A stretch of 64,000 nucleotides of DNA from NCBI RefSeq assembly GCF_008727925.1, contig NZ_VTWT01000011.1:107416-171415 (forward strand). Direction: 5' to 3'. This document shows positions 7,720-15,542 of this stretch, one piece after another; the stretch's first letter is position 1; each line of letters starts with the position of its first letter. The notes under the pieces are model-generated. The model saw nothing but the letters and a program-made list of their open reading frames with translations, did no database searches and had not been told where the DNA came from. The translations under genes were made by a program, and so were the position numbers. Source of the stretch: Adhaeribacter soli. GTDB lineage: Bacteria > Bacteroidota > Bacteroidia > Cytophagales > Hymenobacteraceae.

Positions 7720-8673
7720 TTACACAAAAAGTTCTTTCTCCAGCGCAATTGCTTTCGGAAAGAGAATGTTGTTTTCCAGGTGAATGTGGTTGAAAAGGTC
7801 GTCCTCGAACTCCTGAAGTTTGGAAAATGCTACGCGGTAAGTGGCGCAGGCATCGGCCGGTAATTCGTAGTTATTGGTCAGCGTCCGGATGGCTTCCATG
7901 GAGCTGCCGGCGGCTTCGTGTTCCATTTCCATCATGTTGATCGGGCTCTGAATGGTGCCAAAAGCCGGACGATCCATAGGGGTGCCGTTCTTTTTCGCTT
8001 CTTCCAGTTGCTTAATATAAGGGAACAGGATGCGCTCTTCTTTCGGCATGTGCGAAGTTAATTCCGCCGCTACGGCTGCAAAGTGTTTGGCAACTTCCAG
8101 CAATTCCGGGTGGCGGCCACCGTGCACGCGGGCAATTTTAGTAGTGTATTCGGTTAAGGCCGGGATGCTTTCCACTACGTAGGCGTGGTGCTTGTTTACG
8201 ATGTAATCGCCTAAGAAGCCCAGGCCCCAATTGTCGTAATTTTCGGTTTTAGCAGCCGGCGTATCGGTAAAGGCGTTCAGTTCGCGTTCTACTTTATCGG
8301 CATCAATGCCTTTTTCTTCGCAGGCCGTGCGTACCGATTTTTTACCGCCGCAGCAGAAATCCAGACCATATTTTTTGAACACCTGAGCCTTGCGGTAATC
8401 TTTCGCAACCAGTTCGCCAATGGTTTCGCCTTCTTCGGCCGTATTTTTCGTGATGCGCACTTCCCAGATCTCCGGGCCTTGCTCCAGGTATTCCCATTTG
8501 AAAATATTGCCGCGTTCGCCCAGTAACTGGTAATAAACCGGTTTCGGGTCGTGGTCGTTGTGAATGATCAGGCTTTCGCCGCCCTGCAACTCGTCGAAAC
8601 GCGCAAAAATAGTAGGGTGCTTCATGCGCGGTTCTAGGATGGTTACATCAATAAAGACTTCGGTAGTTTCCAT
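7720..8673 (-). CDS. ric: Iron-sulfur cluster repair di-iron protein RIC with N-terminal DUF2249
   Basis: 317 residues, longer than the roughly 220-residue YtfE/ScdA/RIC proteins because of an added DUF2249 domain at residues 5-75 (VFIDVTILEPRMKHPTIFAR). The ScdA_N/DUF542 domain follows at 83-140 with the signature FCCGG (C107, C108) and C118. The C-terminal hemerythrin di-iron domain (about 155-315) has NKHHAYV, HGGRHPEL, HMPKEERILFPYI, EHEAA and HIHLENNILFP. RIC repairs Fe-S clusters damaged by NO or oxidants in the cytosol. A half-site close to the NsrR consensus and a 9-bp inverted repeat lie about 40-65 bp upstream. It leads a unit with the hemerythrin gene. Confidence 0.92.
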   Translation of the reverse strand: METTEVFIDVTILEPRMKHPTIFARFDELQGGESLIIHNDHDPKPVYYQLLGERGNIFKWEYLEQGPEIWEVRITKNTAEEGETIGELVAKDYRKAQVFKKYGLDFCCGGKKSVRTACEEKGIDADKVERELNAFTDTPAAKTENYDNWGLGFLGDYIVNKHHAYVVESIPALTEYTTKIARVHGGRHPELLEVAKHFAAVAAELTSHMPKEERILFPYIKQLEEAKKNGTPMDRPAFGTIQSPINMMEMEHEAAGSSMEAIRTLTNNYELPADACATYRVAFSKLQEFEDDLFNHIHLENNILFPKAIALEKELFV

Positions 8674-8713
8674 AATTTAAATGGGTTTTATGATGAATGT
8701 TCTTTGGTTTCAG

Positions 8714-8739
8714 AATAAAAGATGTTTTTGTCTTTTATT
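8714..8739. promoter_or_regulatory. Inverted repeat containing an NsrR-like half-site, ric promoter
   Basis: AATAAAAGA (8714-8722) and TCTTTTATT (8731-8739) are perfect inverted repeats with an 8-bp spacer. On the + strand the sequence includes AAAAGATGTTTTTGTCTT, which matches the norC/thioredoxin intergenic site AAAAGATGCATTTGTCTT at all but two positions. AAGATGC(C/T)TTT is the known NsrR half-site. The position, 41-66 bp before the ric start, fits an operator. Confidence 0.55.
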
Positions 8740-8950
8740 ATTCGTCAGGTTTTTAAATCTCCGTTTTGCTTGCGGAGTCCGCTATTGCTTCAGCCTGACA
8801 ATACAAATGTAACGGGTGAAAATGCGCTGCAGAATGACCTGCATCAAACTGAAAAGTGATAGATGTCAGCGGAAAAAATATATTTTCTGATATGGCGGTG
8901 GGGGCTGTGGATTTCTTTTTTGGAAGAAGATTTTACCTTTCAGCAGTGGT

Positions 8951-9000
8951 TTAAAATTCTTGTAGCGTAGGGTTTAAACCCTACGCTACAAGAATTTTAA
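8951..9000. repeat. 50-bp perfect palindrome (GTAGCGTAGGGTTT family)
   Basis: The 25-bp half beginning TTAAAATTCTTGTAGCGTAG is followed with no spacer by its exact reverse complement. The core GTAGCG(T/C)AGGGTTT|AAACCC recurs as an imperfect 42-bp palindrome after nrdJ (12608-12649) and as a half-length fragment (CTAAACCCTGCGCTAC) near 43840. This is a dispersed REP-like family. Confidence 0.75.
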
Positions 9001-9237
9001 AAAATGAATTGCCCTTAGCTTCAGCCAAACTTACTTTATATGTTCAAGAATTTCTGGTTAGGCTAAAACCAAATAATTATCCCTGATCCCCTGCCTGAAG
9101 GCAGGGGCAATTGAATCGCACAAACTCTCCCGAAAAAGCCGGCTCAAAAAACCTACGCTTTTTACCTCCAAAACTTCAGCATTTCAGAAAATTAAAACCT
9201 GAAAGGACTACAAAAATTCAAATCAAAATATCCATTG

Positions 9238-9257
9238 CCGTTGACTTCAGTCAACGG
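9238..9257. repeat. 20-bp palindrome, CCATTGCCGT family, copy 1
   Basis: CCGTTGACTTCAGTCAACGG, two 9-bp arms around TC, preceded by AATATCCATTG. It ends 14 bp before the nrdJ start codon, so it lies in the 5' leader or promoter. Other copies are at 18615, 25778, 25839 and 25935. Confidence 0.7.
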
Positions 9258-9271
9258 CCAAATAACTACCT

Positions 9272-12200
9272 ATGAAAAAAGAGCCTACCTCCAACACCAA
9301 AGGCCTGCCGATCAGGCGCTATTTCACCACAGCCCAAAATTCAAATCCCTACGACCATTTCAAATTCAGCTTCCGCTCTTCTGCCATTAAAAACCCCAAC
9401 GGCGAAGCAGTTTTCGAAATGAATAACGTGGAAGTGCCGGTAACCTGGTCGCAAATTGCTACCGATATTCTGGCGCAGAAATATTTCCGGAAAACCGGCG
9501 TACCGCAACCCGATGGCACGTCTGGCGGCGAAACTTCCGTAAAACAAGTCGTACACCGGTTAGCAGCCTGCTGGCAGGATTGGGGCCAACGCTATGGTTA
9601 TTTTGCTTCGGAAGAGGCGGCACAAACGTTTTACGACGAAGTGGTTTTCATGCTGCTGGGCCAATATGCCGCGCCGAATTCGCCGCAATGGTTCAACACC
9701 GGTTTGTACCACAGCTACGGCATTAAAGGCGATTCGCAGGGGCATTTTTATGTAGATCCTGAAACCGGAAAACTGAAAGAATCGGAATCGGCTTATGAAC
9801 GACCACAGCCGCATGCCTGCTTTATTTTATCGGTGAAAGACGACCTAGTAAATGAAGGCGGTATCATGGATCTGTTCGTGCGCGAAGCCCGCATTTTTAA
9901 ATACGGCTCCGGTGTAGGCACCAATTATTCCTCCATTCGCGGCGGCATCGAAAAACTTTCCGGCGGCGGGCATTCTTCGGGCTTGATGTCCTTTCTGAAA
10001 GTAGGGGACCGGGCTGCCGGGGCCATAAAATCGGGCGGAACCACGCGGCGCGCGGCCAAAATGGTAAGCCTCGATCTGGACCATCCGGAAATTGAAGATT
10101 TCATTAACTGGAAAGTAGAGGAGGAGAAGAAAGTAGCTGCCTTGATTGCCGCCGGATATGCTTCCGATTACGAAGGCGAAGCCTACCGCACCGTTTCCGG
10201 CCAGAATTCCAACAACTCCGTGCGTGTACCCGACAGTTTTTTTTCCGCTTTGGCTACCGATTCGGATTGGGAGCTGAAAGCCCGCACCGACGGCCACACT
10301 GTAAAGAAAGTGCCCGCCCAAAAACTCTGGAACGAAATAAATGAAGCCGCCTGGCATTGCGCCGACCCCGGTCTGCAGTTCGACACTACTATTAATGACT
10401 GGCACACGTGTCCGGAAGGTGGCCGCATAAAAGGCTCTAATCCTTGCTCCGAATACATGTTTTTAGACGATACAGCCTGCAATTTAGCGTCGCTGAATCT
10501 GCTGAAATTCTACAATCCCGAAACCGGAATTTTCGACACCGAAGCCTTTGAACACGCCTGCCGCCTTTGGACCATCGTGCTGGAAATTTCGGTTTTAATG
10601 GCGCAGTTTCCGGCTAAAGATGTTGCGCAATTATCTTACGATTACCGAACCATTGGTTTGGGGTACGCCAATTTAGGCGCCCTGCTCATGGTTTCAGGCT
10701 TGCCTTACGATTCCGAAAAATCCAGAAATATAGCTGCTGCAATTACCGCTATCATGACCGGATCGGCCTACAAAACTTCCGCGGAAATGGCTTCCGTATT
10801 AGGTCCGTTTGCGAAGTTTTCGGAAAATAGAAACGCCATGCTGGGGGTCATCAAAAACCACCGGGCGGCGGCATATGAAAACCTGGAGTTTGTTAACCTT
10901 TCCATAAAACCACAAAATATCAATTCGAAAATTTGTCCGGATTATTTACTGAAGGCGGCACAAAAAAGCTGGGACGAAGCACTGGCGCTGGGAGAAGAAT
11001 TCGGTTTTAGAAACGCCCAGGCTACTGTAATTGCGCCCACCGGCACCATCGGTCTGCTTATGGATTGCGACACCACCGGTGTAGAACCCGATTTTGCCCT
11101 GGTGAAATTCAAGAAACTCTCCGGCGGCGGATACTTCAAGATAATCAACCAGGCGGTGCCGGCGGCTTTGCAGAAATTAGGGTATTCCGAAGCGGAAATT
11201 CAAGGAATTATTACCTATGCCAAGGGAAGCGGAAGTCTGAAAAAGGCGCCGTATCTAAATCCGGAATTCCTGACTGAAAAAGGCTTAACCGAAGTAGAAG
11301 TTCAGCAGATTGAAAATTCCTTAAGCACGGCCTTCGACATCCGGTTTGCGTTTACGAAGTTCGTTTTAGGCGGAGCAATTTTTGATCGTTTGGGCATACC
11401 GTTTGAGCAACATTCCAGACCAGATTTCGATTTACTTAACTACTGGAAGCTAACGCCCAAACAAGTAAACGAAGCAAACGCATATCTAGCCGGCACCATG
11501 ACCCTGGAAGGCGCACCTTTCCTGAAACCGGAGCATTACGCCGTGTTCGATTGTGCCAACCGTTGCGGCGAAAATGGTATGCGTTATATCAAACCGATGG
11601 GGCATTTGCAGATGATGGCCGCCGTCCAACCTTTCATTTCCGGCGCTATTTCCAAAACGGTAAACCTGCCCCACGAAACTACGGTGGAAGAAGTAGCTGA
11701 TATTAACCGCAAAGCCTGGGAGTTAGGTCTGAAAGCCTGCGCTTTGTACCGCGACGGCAGCAAACTTTCACAGCCGCTTATGCAGCAGAAAAAGGAAGCT
11801 GAGGACGAAGAAAATCCGGAAAAAGCTACGGTTTTTGCCCCCGAAACTGCCGCACCCGATGCCCCGAAAATGCTGACCGAAGAACAGGTACTGGAAGCTG
11901 CGATGGCCATTATTGCCGAATCGAAAGATACCAAATTCAAGCGGGCTTTATCAGAGATCGTAAAGCGCAAACGCCTGCCCGACAAACGCAACGGTTTCAC
12001 CCAGAAAGCTAAAATAGACGGCCATACCATTTACATCCGGACTGGCGAATATTCCGATGGTACCCTTGGGGAGATTTTTATCGACATGTACAAAGAAGGA
12101 GCGTCGTTCCGGAGCTTGCTAAACTGCTTTGCCATTTCGTTGTCGCTCGGCTTGCAATACGGCGTGCCCTTAGATGAATTCGTGAGCCGTTTCACCTTCA

Positions 12201-12586
12201 CCCGTTTCGAACCGGCCGGCCGTGTAGAGCACCCCAACATCAAGCAAGCCACTTCCATTTTCGATTACATTTTCCGCTTGCTCGCTTTTGAATACTTGGA
12301 GCGCCACGATCTGGTACACGTAAAACCGGAAGAGTTGCCCGAAGAAGCGCCGCAACAATCCGTTGAAAAGGAAATAGCTTACGCTCCTGTTGGAGATGCC
12401 TCCGGAGCCAACGGCAAGCCGGTAATTCTGGAGAAAAAGCAAACGTTTATGTTCGAACAAACCCAGCAGGTATTAGCCAGCATGATGGGCGATGCGCCGG
12501 CTTGCCCGACTTGTGGGCATATTACCATTCGCTCCGGTACCTGCTATAAGTGTTTGAATTGCGGCAGTAGTTTGGGGTGTAGTTAG
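9272..12586 (+). CDS. nrdJ: Class II (B12-dependent) ribonucleoside-diphosphate reductase NrdJ
   Basis: 1104 residues. This adenosylcobalamin-dependent enzyme makes deoxyribonucleotides without needing oxygen. The finger-loop and active-site signature GSNPCSEYMFLDDTACNLAS is present. Other catalytic-barrel motifs are APTGTIGLLMDCDTTGVEPD, the cysteine-containing FDCANRCGENGMRYI and GAISKTVNLPH. The C-terminal extension has the TSCPD-type region (GTLGEIFIDMYKEG) and a zinc-ribbon-like end with CPTCGH and CYKCLNCGSSLGCS. Active oxygen-independent DNA precursor synthesis fits a bacterium that respires nitrogen oxides. The ATG at 9272 follows a 20-bp palindrome; a palindromic terminator follows the stop by 22 bp, so the gene appears monocistronic. 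Confidence 0.95.
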   Translation: MKKEPTSNTKGLPIRRYFTTAQNSNPYDHFKFSFRSSAIKNPNGEAVFEMNNVEVPVTWSQIATDILAQKYFRKTGVPQPDGTSGGETSVKQVVHRLAACWQDWGQRYGYFASEEAAQTFYDEVVFMLLGQYAAPNSPQWFNTGLYHSYGIKGDSQGHFYVDPETGKLKESESAYERPQPHACFILSVKDDLVNEGGIMDLFVREARIFKYGSGVGTNYSSIRGGIEKLSGGGHSSGLMSFLKVGDRAAGAIKSGGTTRRAAKMVSLDLDHPEIEDFINWKVEEEKKVAALIAAGYASDYEGEAYRTVSGQNSNNSVRVPDSFFSALATDSDWELKARTDGHTVKKVPAQKLWNEINEAAWHCADPGLQFDTTINDWHTCPEGGRIKGSNPCSEYMFLDDTACNLASLNLLKFYNPETGIFDTEAFEHACRLWTIVLEISVLMAQFPAKDVAQLSYDYRTIGLGYANLGALLMVSGLPYDSEKSRNIAAAITAIMTGSAYKTSAEMASVLGPFAKFSENRNAMLGVIKNHRAAAYENLEFVNLSIKPQNINSKICPDYLLKAAQKSWDEALALGEEFGFRNAQATVIAPTGTIGLLMDCDTTGVEPDFALVKFKKLSGGGYFKIINQAVPAALQKLGYSEAEIQGIITYAKGSGSLKKAPYLNPEFLTEKGLTEVEVQQIENSLSTAFDIRFAFTKFVLGGAIFDRLGIPFEQHSRPDFDLLNYWKLTPKQVNEANAYLAGTMTLEGAPFLKPEHYAVFDCANRCGENGMRYIKPMGHLQMMAAVQPFISGAISKTVNLPHETTVEEVADINRKAWELGLKACALYRDGSKLSQPLMQQKKEAEDEENPEKATVFAPETAAPDAPKMLTEEQVLEAAMAIIAESKDTKFKRALSEIVKRKRLPDKRNGFTQKAKIDGHTIYIRTGEYSDGTLGEIFIDMYKEGASFRSLLNCFAISLSLGLQYGVPLDEFVSRFTFTRFEPAGRVEHPNIKQATSIFDYIFRLLAFEYLERHDLVHVKPEELPEEAPQQSVEKEIAYAPVGDASGANGKPVILEKKQTFMFEQTQQVLASMMGDAPACPTCGHITIRSGTCYKCLNCGSSLGCS

Positions 12587-12607
12587 GAAGTGAGCTACAT
12601 TGAAAGC

Positions 12608-12651
12608 AAAACAGGTAGCGCAGGGTTTAAACCCTTCGCTACCTGTTTTTT
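12608..12651 (+). terminator. Palindromic terminator of nrdJ
   Basis: Arms of 21 bp (12608-12628 and 12629-12649, one mismatch) form a near-perfect palindrome followed by further T residues (TTTTTT). It begins 22 bp after the nrdJ stop. Its core GTAGCGCAGGGTTT belongs to the same repeat family as the 50-bp palindrome at 8951, suggesting a dispersed repeat serving as terminator. Confidence 0.65.
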
Positions 12652-12654
12652 ATT

Positions 12655-12785
12655 GTCCTCCTGAGCGAGAGCGAAGGACCTCGTCGGCTGAAAGAAAAAG
12701 GTAAACTATGAAGTTGAATGGACTTTTCGCGATAGAACGGCAGTGCAACTCGCCAACAAGGTCCTTCGCTCGCGCTCAGGAGGAC
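12655..12785. repeat. 131-bp element with 27-bp terminal inverted repeats
   Basis: Arms at 12655-12681 (GTCCTCCTGAGCGAGAGCG...) and 12759-12785 are inverted copies with one mismatch. It sits between convergent nrdJ and the next gene, ending 5 bp from that gene's stop. It is structurally and terminally related to the element at 1836-1986. Confidence 0.7.
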
Positions 12786-12790
12786 AGCTT

Positions 12791-14026
12791 TTAAGCTAGC
12801 TTTTTCTTGAAGGAATTGCTAATAATGAATAATCCTAACCCAACCGGCAACCCCACACTCAACCCAAACATCAACCAATCATAATTCGGGATCATTCCCA
12901 GCTTTGCCCAAAAAAATATTCCCTGGAAAAACAACAATCCTTCCGTTAAAATAAATGCCAGCAAAAACACCACCAACCCAATTTTGGCAATTCGGTTCTT
13001 CAACGAGATCCAGCGCATTTGCAGAAACCAGCCAAACAAAAATAAACTAATAAACCCAATAAGAACCAGGTGCAGATACCCGATAATTAAATGCCGTAAC
13101 TTATAGGTCAGTTCTGCAAAATAGGGGATGGCCGAAACAACCTGCATCAGAATTTTTAAGGCGAAAGCAGTAAAGGAAAGCAATAATAAACTTCGGCTCC
13201 AAGCATTTAATTTTGCATAAAGTTGAGGCCAAAACGCTAAAGAAACCCGCCCGAAAATTAACAGCGCTACAACCTGCACCAAAGCGGAAAAACCGGCGAT
13301 GACGTAAACCAATGAATCGGGCCTGGTCCAGAGCACGGAAAGGAGGTAGGCCGGCAGACATGCCCAGAAAAACAACCGGAAAAATAAGGTTGCTTTTTGG
13401 CGGTTGAAAGGGATATGGTAGTGTTCTAAAAGCCAGAAAAACAAACCCAGCGCCGCAAAACTAAACCAACCGTTGTACTGGAAATGCAGGTAAAAATAAA
13501 TGGCGTTGTAGTAGACGTTAGTAAAGCTGTTTCCGGAAGCCATGATCGGACCCATCGCCCAAGGGCCTAAACTGGAAAGCCCCAGAAAAAACAGGGCGGC
13601 TTTAAAGAATTTGAAAGAGAAGGCATGTTGGGTTTTTACCAGTTCTGAGTGTTTGCAATCTTTCAGTAACTGGTAAATAAAGGCGTAACTGAAAAGTATG
13701 TGCAGCGTGGAGAACGTAATTGAAAACAACGCATAACCCTGCATCGGAAAGCTGATCAGCATTCCTAAAACCGAAGCCTGCGCGAGCCAGAAGAGCCAAC
13801 TGTAGATCTTTTTCCGGTACAGATTTTCCGGTAAATACGAAGGCAAAAAGGCTATGAAAAATGCAGAAAAAAGCCAGCCCAATAAGGCTACGTGGCTGTG
13901 CGCATGAAGAAAGTATTTGAAATTTACGCCCTCTTTAGGGTGTACAAATTGCCAGCGCAAAAACAAACCCAGCAAGGCTACCACCAGTAAATTCAGGAAT
14001 GCAATTTTAAGCCAGGCAAGTTTCAA
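12791..14026 (-). CDS. Polytopic membrane protein with an HxHxH motif, heme-copper-like
   Basis: 411 residues with roughly 12 membrane segments. The first periplasmic/membrane junction carries FLHAHSHVALLGW (about residues 39-51), a histidine cluster like that in NnrS and subunit I relatives. Further histidines occur at YLHFQYNGWFSF and HLIIGYLHLVLIG. The catalytic core of an oxidase is not visible. It is probably a distant relative of the 4644-5990 protein. It converges with nrdJ and lies upstream of no other gene in its direction. An NO- or copper-related role is suggested only by the neighbourhood and these histidines. Confidence 0.6.
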   Translation of the reverse strand: MKLAWLKIAFLNLLVVALLGLFLRWQFVHPKEGVNFKYFLHAHSHVALLGWLFSAFFIAFLPSYLPENLYRKKIYSWLFWLAQASVLGMLISFPMQGYALFSITFSTLHILFSYAFIYQLLKDCKHSELVKTQHAFSFKFFKAALFFLGLSSLGPWAMGPIMASGNSFTNVYYNAIYFYLHFQYNGWFSFAALGLFFWLLEHYHIPFNRQKATLFFRLFFWACLPAYLLSVLWTRPDSLVYVIAGFSALVQVVALLIFGRVSLAFWPQLYAKLNAWSRSLLLLSFTAFALKILMQVVSAIPYFAELTYKLRHLIIGYLHLVLIGFISLFLFGWFLQMRWISLKNRIAKIGLVVFLLAFILTEGLLFFQGIFFWAKLGMIPNYDWLMFGLSVGLPVGLGLFIISNSFKKKLA

Positions 14027-14047
14027 AATAATTTTTGTTTGTCTAAT

Positions 14048-14216
14048 GTAGAGACGTAATTTATTACGTCTCCCACAATATTACATCTCCACAGGTATTA
14101 CGTCTCTAGGGAAATTACGATTCCTATAGGATTGGCCTTTGTTGTTTCCTTGAAAACCCCGGGATTGGAATTAATCTCTGTGCATCGAATGGAGACTTAA
14201 TAAATTACGTCTCTAC
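14048..14216. repeat. 169-bp element with 26-bp GTAGAGACGTAAT inverted repeats
   Basis: Arms at 14048-14073 and 14191-14216 are inverted copies with one mismatch, and each arm itself contains the palindrome GAGACGTAAT-TT-ATTACGTCTC or a version of it. Internal partial copies (ATTACATCTCC, ATTACGTCTCTAG) lie between. The pattern suggests a MITE-like or REP-doublet element, between the lipoprotein gene and the membrane-protein gene. Confidence 0.65.
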
Positions 14217-14220
14217 AGCA

Positions 14221-14667
14221 CTATTCAAAAAACGTCTGGTAAACGCCTAAGCGATCCTGAAGCCGTAATTGCGCGGCAGTAGAAGCAGCAACGTCATCAC
14301 CCTGCAGAATCTGAACGTCTTTCATGATCGGCGTCAGGAAAGTATGCAGCTCGTCGTGGGCCGGACCGGTCATGGTGCATTGCCGGAAAATGGTGTTTAG
14401 TTCGCCGTTCAGGGTTTTTCCTAATTCCTGAAAGGCTACCACGTCGCCGGCGGTTTTACCGGTATCGAACGTTTCCAGGAGTAGTTGCATGCTTTCAATG
14501 CTGGCAGTAGTGGCTTCGTCGGCGCGCCATTTCTGGTTATTCGGGTCCAGTTTCAAATCGGAAGCTACAGCGGCATCCAGAATATTGGTGGTCGGGATGC
14601 GGTCAGCTTCGCTGGTGCAGGAATACGTAAGGCCTACGAGCAAAAGTAGAATAAATAACTGTTTCAT
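14221..14667 (-). CDS. Lipoprotein of unknown function
   Basis: 148 residues. The N-terminus MKQLFILLLLVGLTYSC is a classic signal peptide II with the lipobox cysteine at 17, so the mature protein is membrane-anchored in the periplasm or outer membrane. The mature part is mostly helical, with one further cysteine (FRQCTMTGPAHDELHTFL). I do not recognise a family; the His/Met/Cys content hints at metal binding but proves nothing. The start lies 9 bp after the thioredoxin-like gene, so the pair form an operon, divergent from norCB. Confidence 0.75.
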   Translation of the reverse strand: MKQLFILLLLVGLTYSCTSEADRIPTTNILDAAVASDLKLDPNNQKWRADEATTASIESMQLLLETFDTGKTAGDVVAFQELGKTLNGELNTIFRQCTMTGPAHDELHTFLTPIMKDVQILQGDDVAASTAAQLRLQDRLGVYQTFFE

Positions 14668-14676
14668 AGCTTTGGT

Positions 14677-15309
14677 TTAATTTACGGGTTTAGACCGGCA
14701 AAGCGCTTCCTTCATCAGGTGAAGCAGGTCGCGCTGCAGGGCTTCGCTTTTATCTCTTGCGTACCAAATGGCCAGTTGCTGGTGCAATTCTTCTTTATCG
14801 GCGTAGGGGTTTTCAGTTTTAAATGCCTTTACTTTTTGCTGAATGGCTGTTGGTCGCGGGCCCCAGGTAAAAAGCGGTTCGCCGGTTTCTGCATCCTGGC
14901 AGATCAGTTTCGGAATGGCGCGGCCGCCGTTGGTCAGGTACAGATCCATTAGTTCCGGATTTTCGTCTCGCAGCAATATGGTAAGTTCAATGTTAGCGGA
15001 AGCGGTGGCAATTTCAGCAATGGCCGGCACCAGTTGGGCGCCATCGCCGCACCAGCTTTCGGTAATTAAAAGCCAGTCCCATTTTGCCGGAATTTGCTGC
15101 AGGGTTTCCCGAAGTTCGGGCAGCAAGGCAAAGGTTTTGTGCACCCGTTTGGTGCGTTGCGCATTCAGTTTGGTGAAGGCAATTTTCTCTTCGGTTTGCT
15201 CCGGTCCGGTAGTTTGGCCGGCAGCTACCAGCGCTTCTATTAATATGGAATACAGATTATAGGTAAGCGGATTTACCAAAGTAGGGGCCGTTTCGAAAGT
15301 TGTACTCAT
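14677..15309 (-). CDS. Thioredoxin-family protein with a single active-site cysteine
   Basis: 210 residues. A thioredoxin fold is recognisable from WDWLLITESWCGDGAQLVPA (about residues 77-96) followed by the cis-Pro region RAIPKLICQD. The second cysteine of the usual CxxC is replaced by glycine (WCGDG), so it cannot act as a normal dithiol oxidoreductase; a monothiol role is possible. Bacteroidota encode a family of this kind with no signal peptide, so the product is likely cytosolic. The promoter faces norC and contains an NsrR-like half-site 67-77 bp upstream, suggesting it belongs to the NO-responsive set. A lipoprotein gene follows 9 bp downstream. Confidence 0.8.
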   Translation of the reverse strand: MSTTFETAPTLVNPLTYNLYSILIEALVAAGQTTGPEQTEEKIAFTKLNAQRTKRVHKTFALLPELRETLQQIPAKWDWLLITESWCGDGAQLVPAIAEIATASANIELTILLRDENPELMDLYLTNGGRAIPKLICQDAETGEPLFTWGPRPTAIQQKVKAFKTENPYADKEELHQQLAIWYARDKSEALQRDLLHLMKEALCRSKPVN

Positions 15310-15375
15310 GAGTCAGGTATTTTATGCAAGTTTAATTTAATGCACTGGCTATAAGAATGATCCTGATCAGTAAAA

Positions 15376-15390
15376 AAGATGCATTTGTCT
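15376..15390. promoter_or_regulatory. NsrR-like half-site between thioredoxin-like gene and norC
   Basis: AAGATGCATTT at 15376-15386 is a near-exact NsrR half-site, followed by GTCTT. The longer context AAAAGATGCATTTGTCTT is shared with the ric promoter site. A second small palindrome (CTGATCAG, 15363-15370) is adjacent. It could regulate one or both divergent units. Confidence 0.5.
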
Positions 15391-15542
15391 TCCTTTCAGG
15401 AAGGTACCTTTAGAAAAGGGTGGAAGTGATTGAAGTCATTATTTAGGTTGATAACCATCATAGATGCGGCAGGGAATCAACTCTAATTTCGGGCCGAAGA
15501 TGTTCCCTGTTTTGCGGCCGTTTCCTCTTACGCTTCCTGCCT

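Larger units (their letters stand above)
8674..9271. other. Divergent ric/nrdJ intergenic region
   Basis: About 600 bp without genes. It holds the ric promoter site (8714-8739), a 50-bp perfect palindrome (8951-9000), a GC-rich inverted repeat near 9092-9108 (CCTGCCTGAAGGCAGG) and the 20-bp palindrome at 9238-9257 just before nrdJ. No cobalamin riboswitch could be recognised before the B12-dependent reductase gene. Confidence 0.5.

Noticed and set aside
9000..9271. Cobalamin riboswitch before nrdJ
   Set aside because: I could not find a B12-box-like conserved core or its helices; the region is only palindromic repeat and AT-rich sequence.
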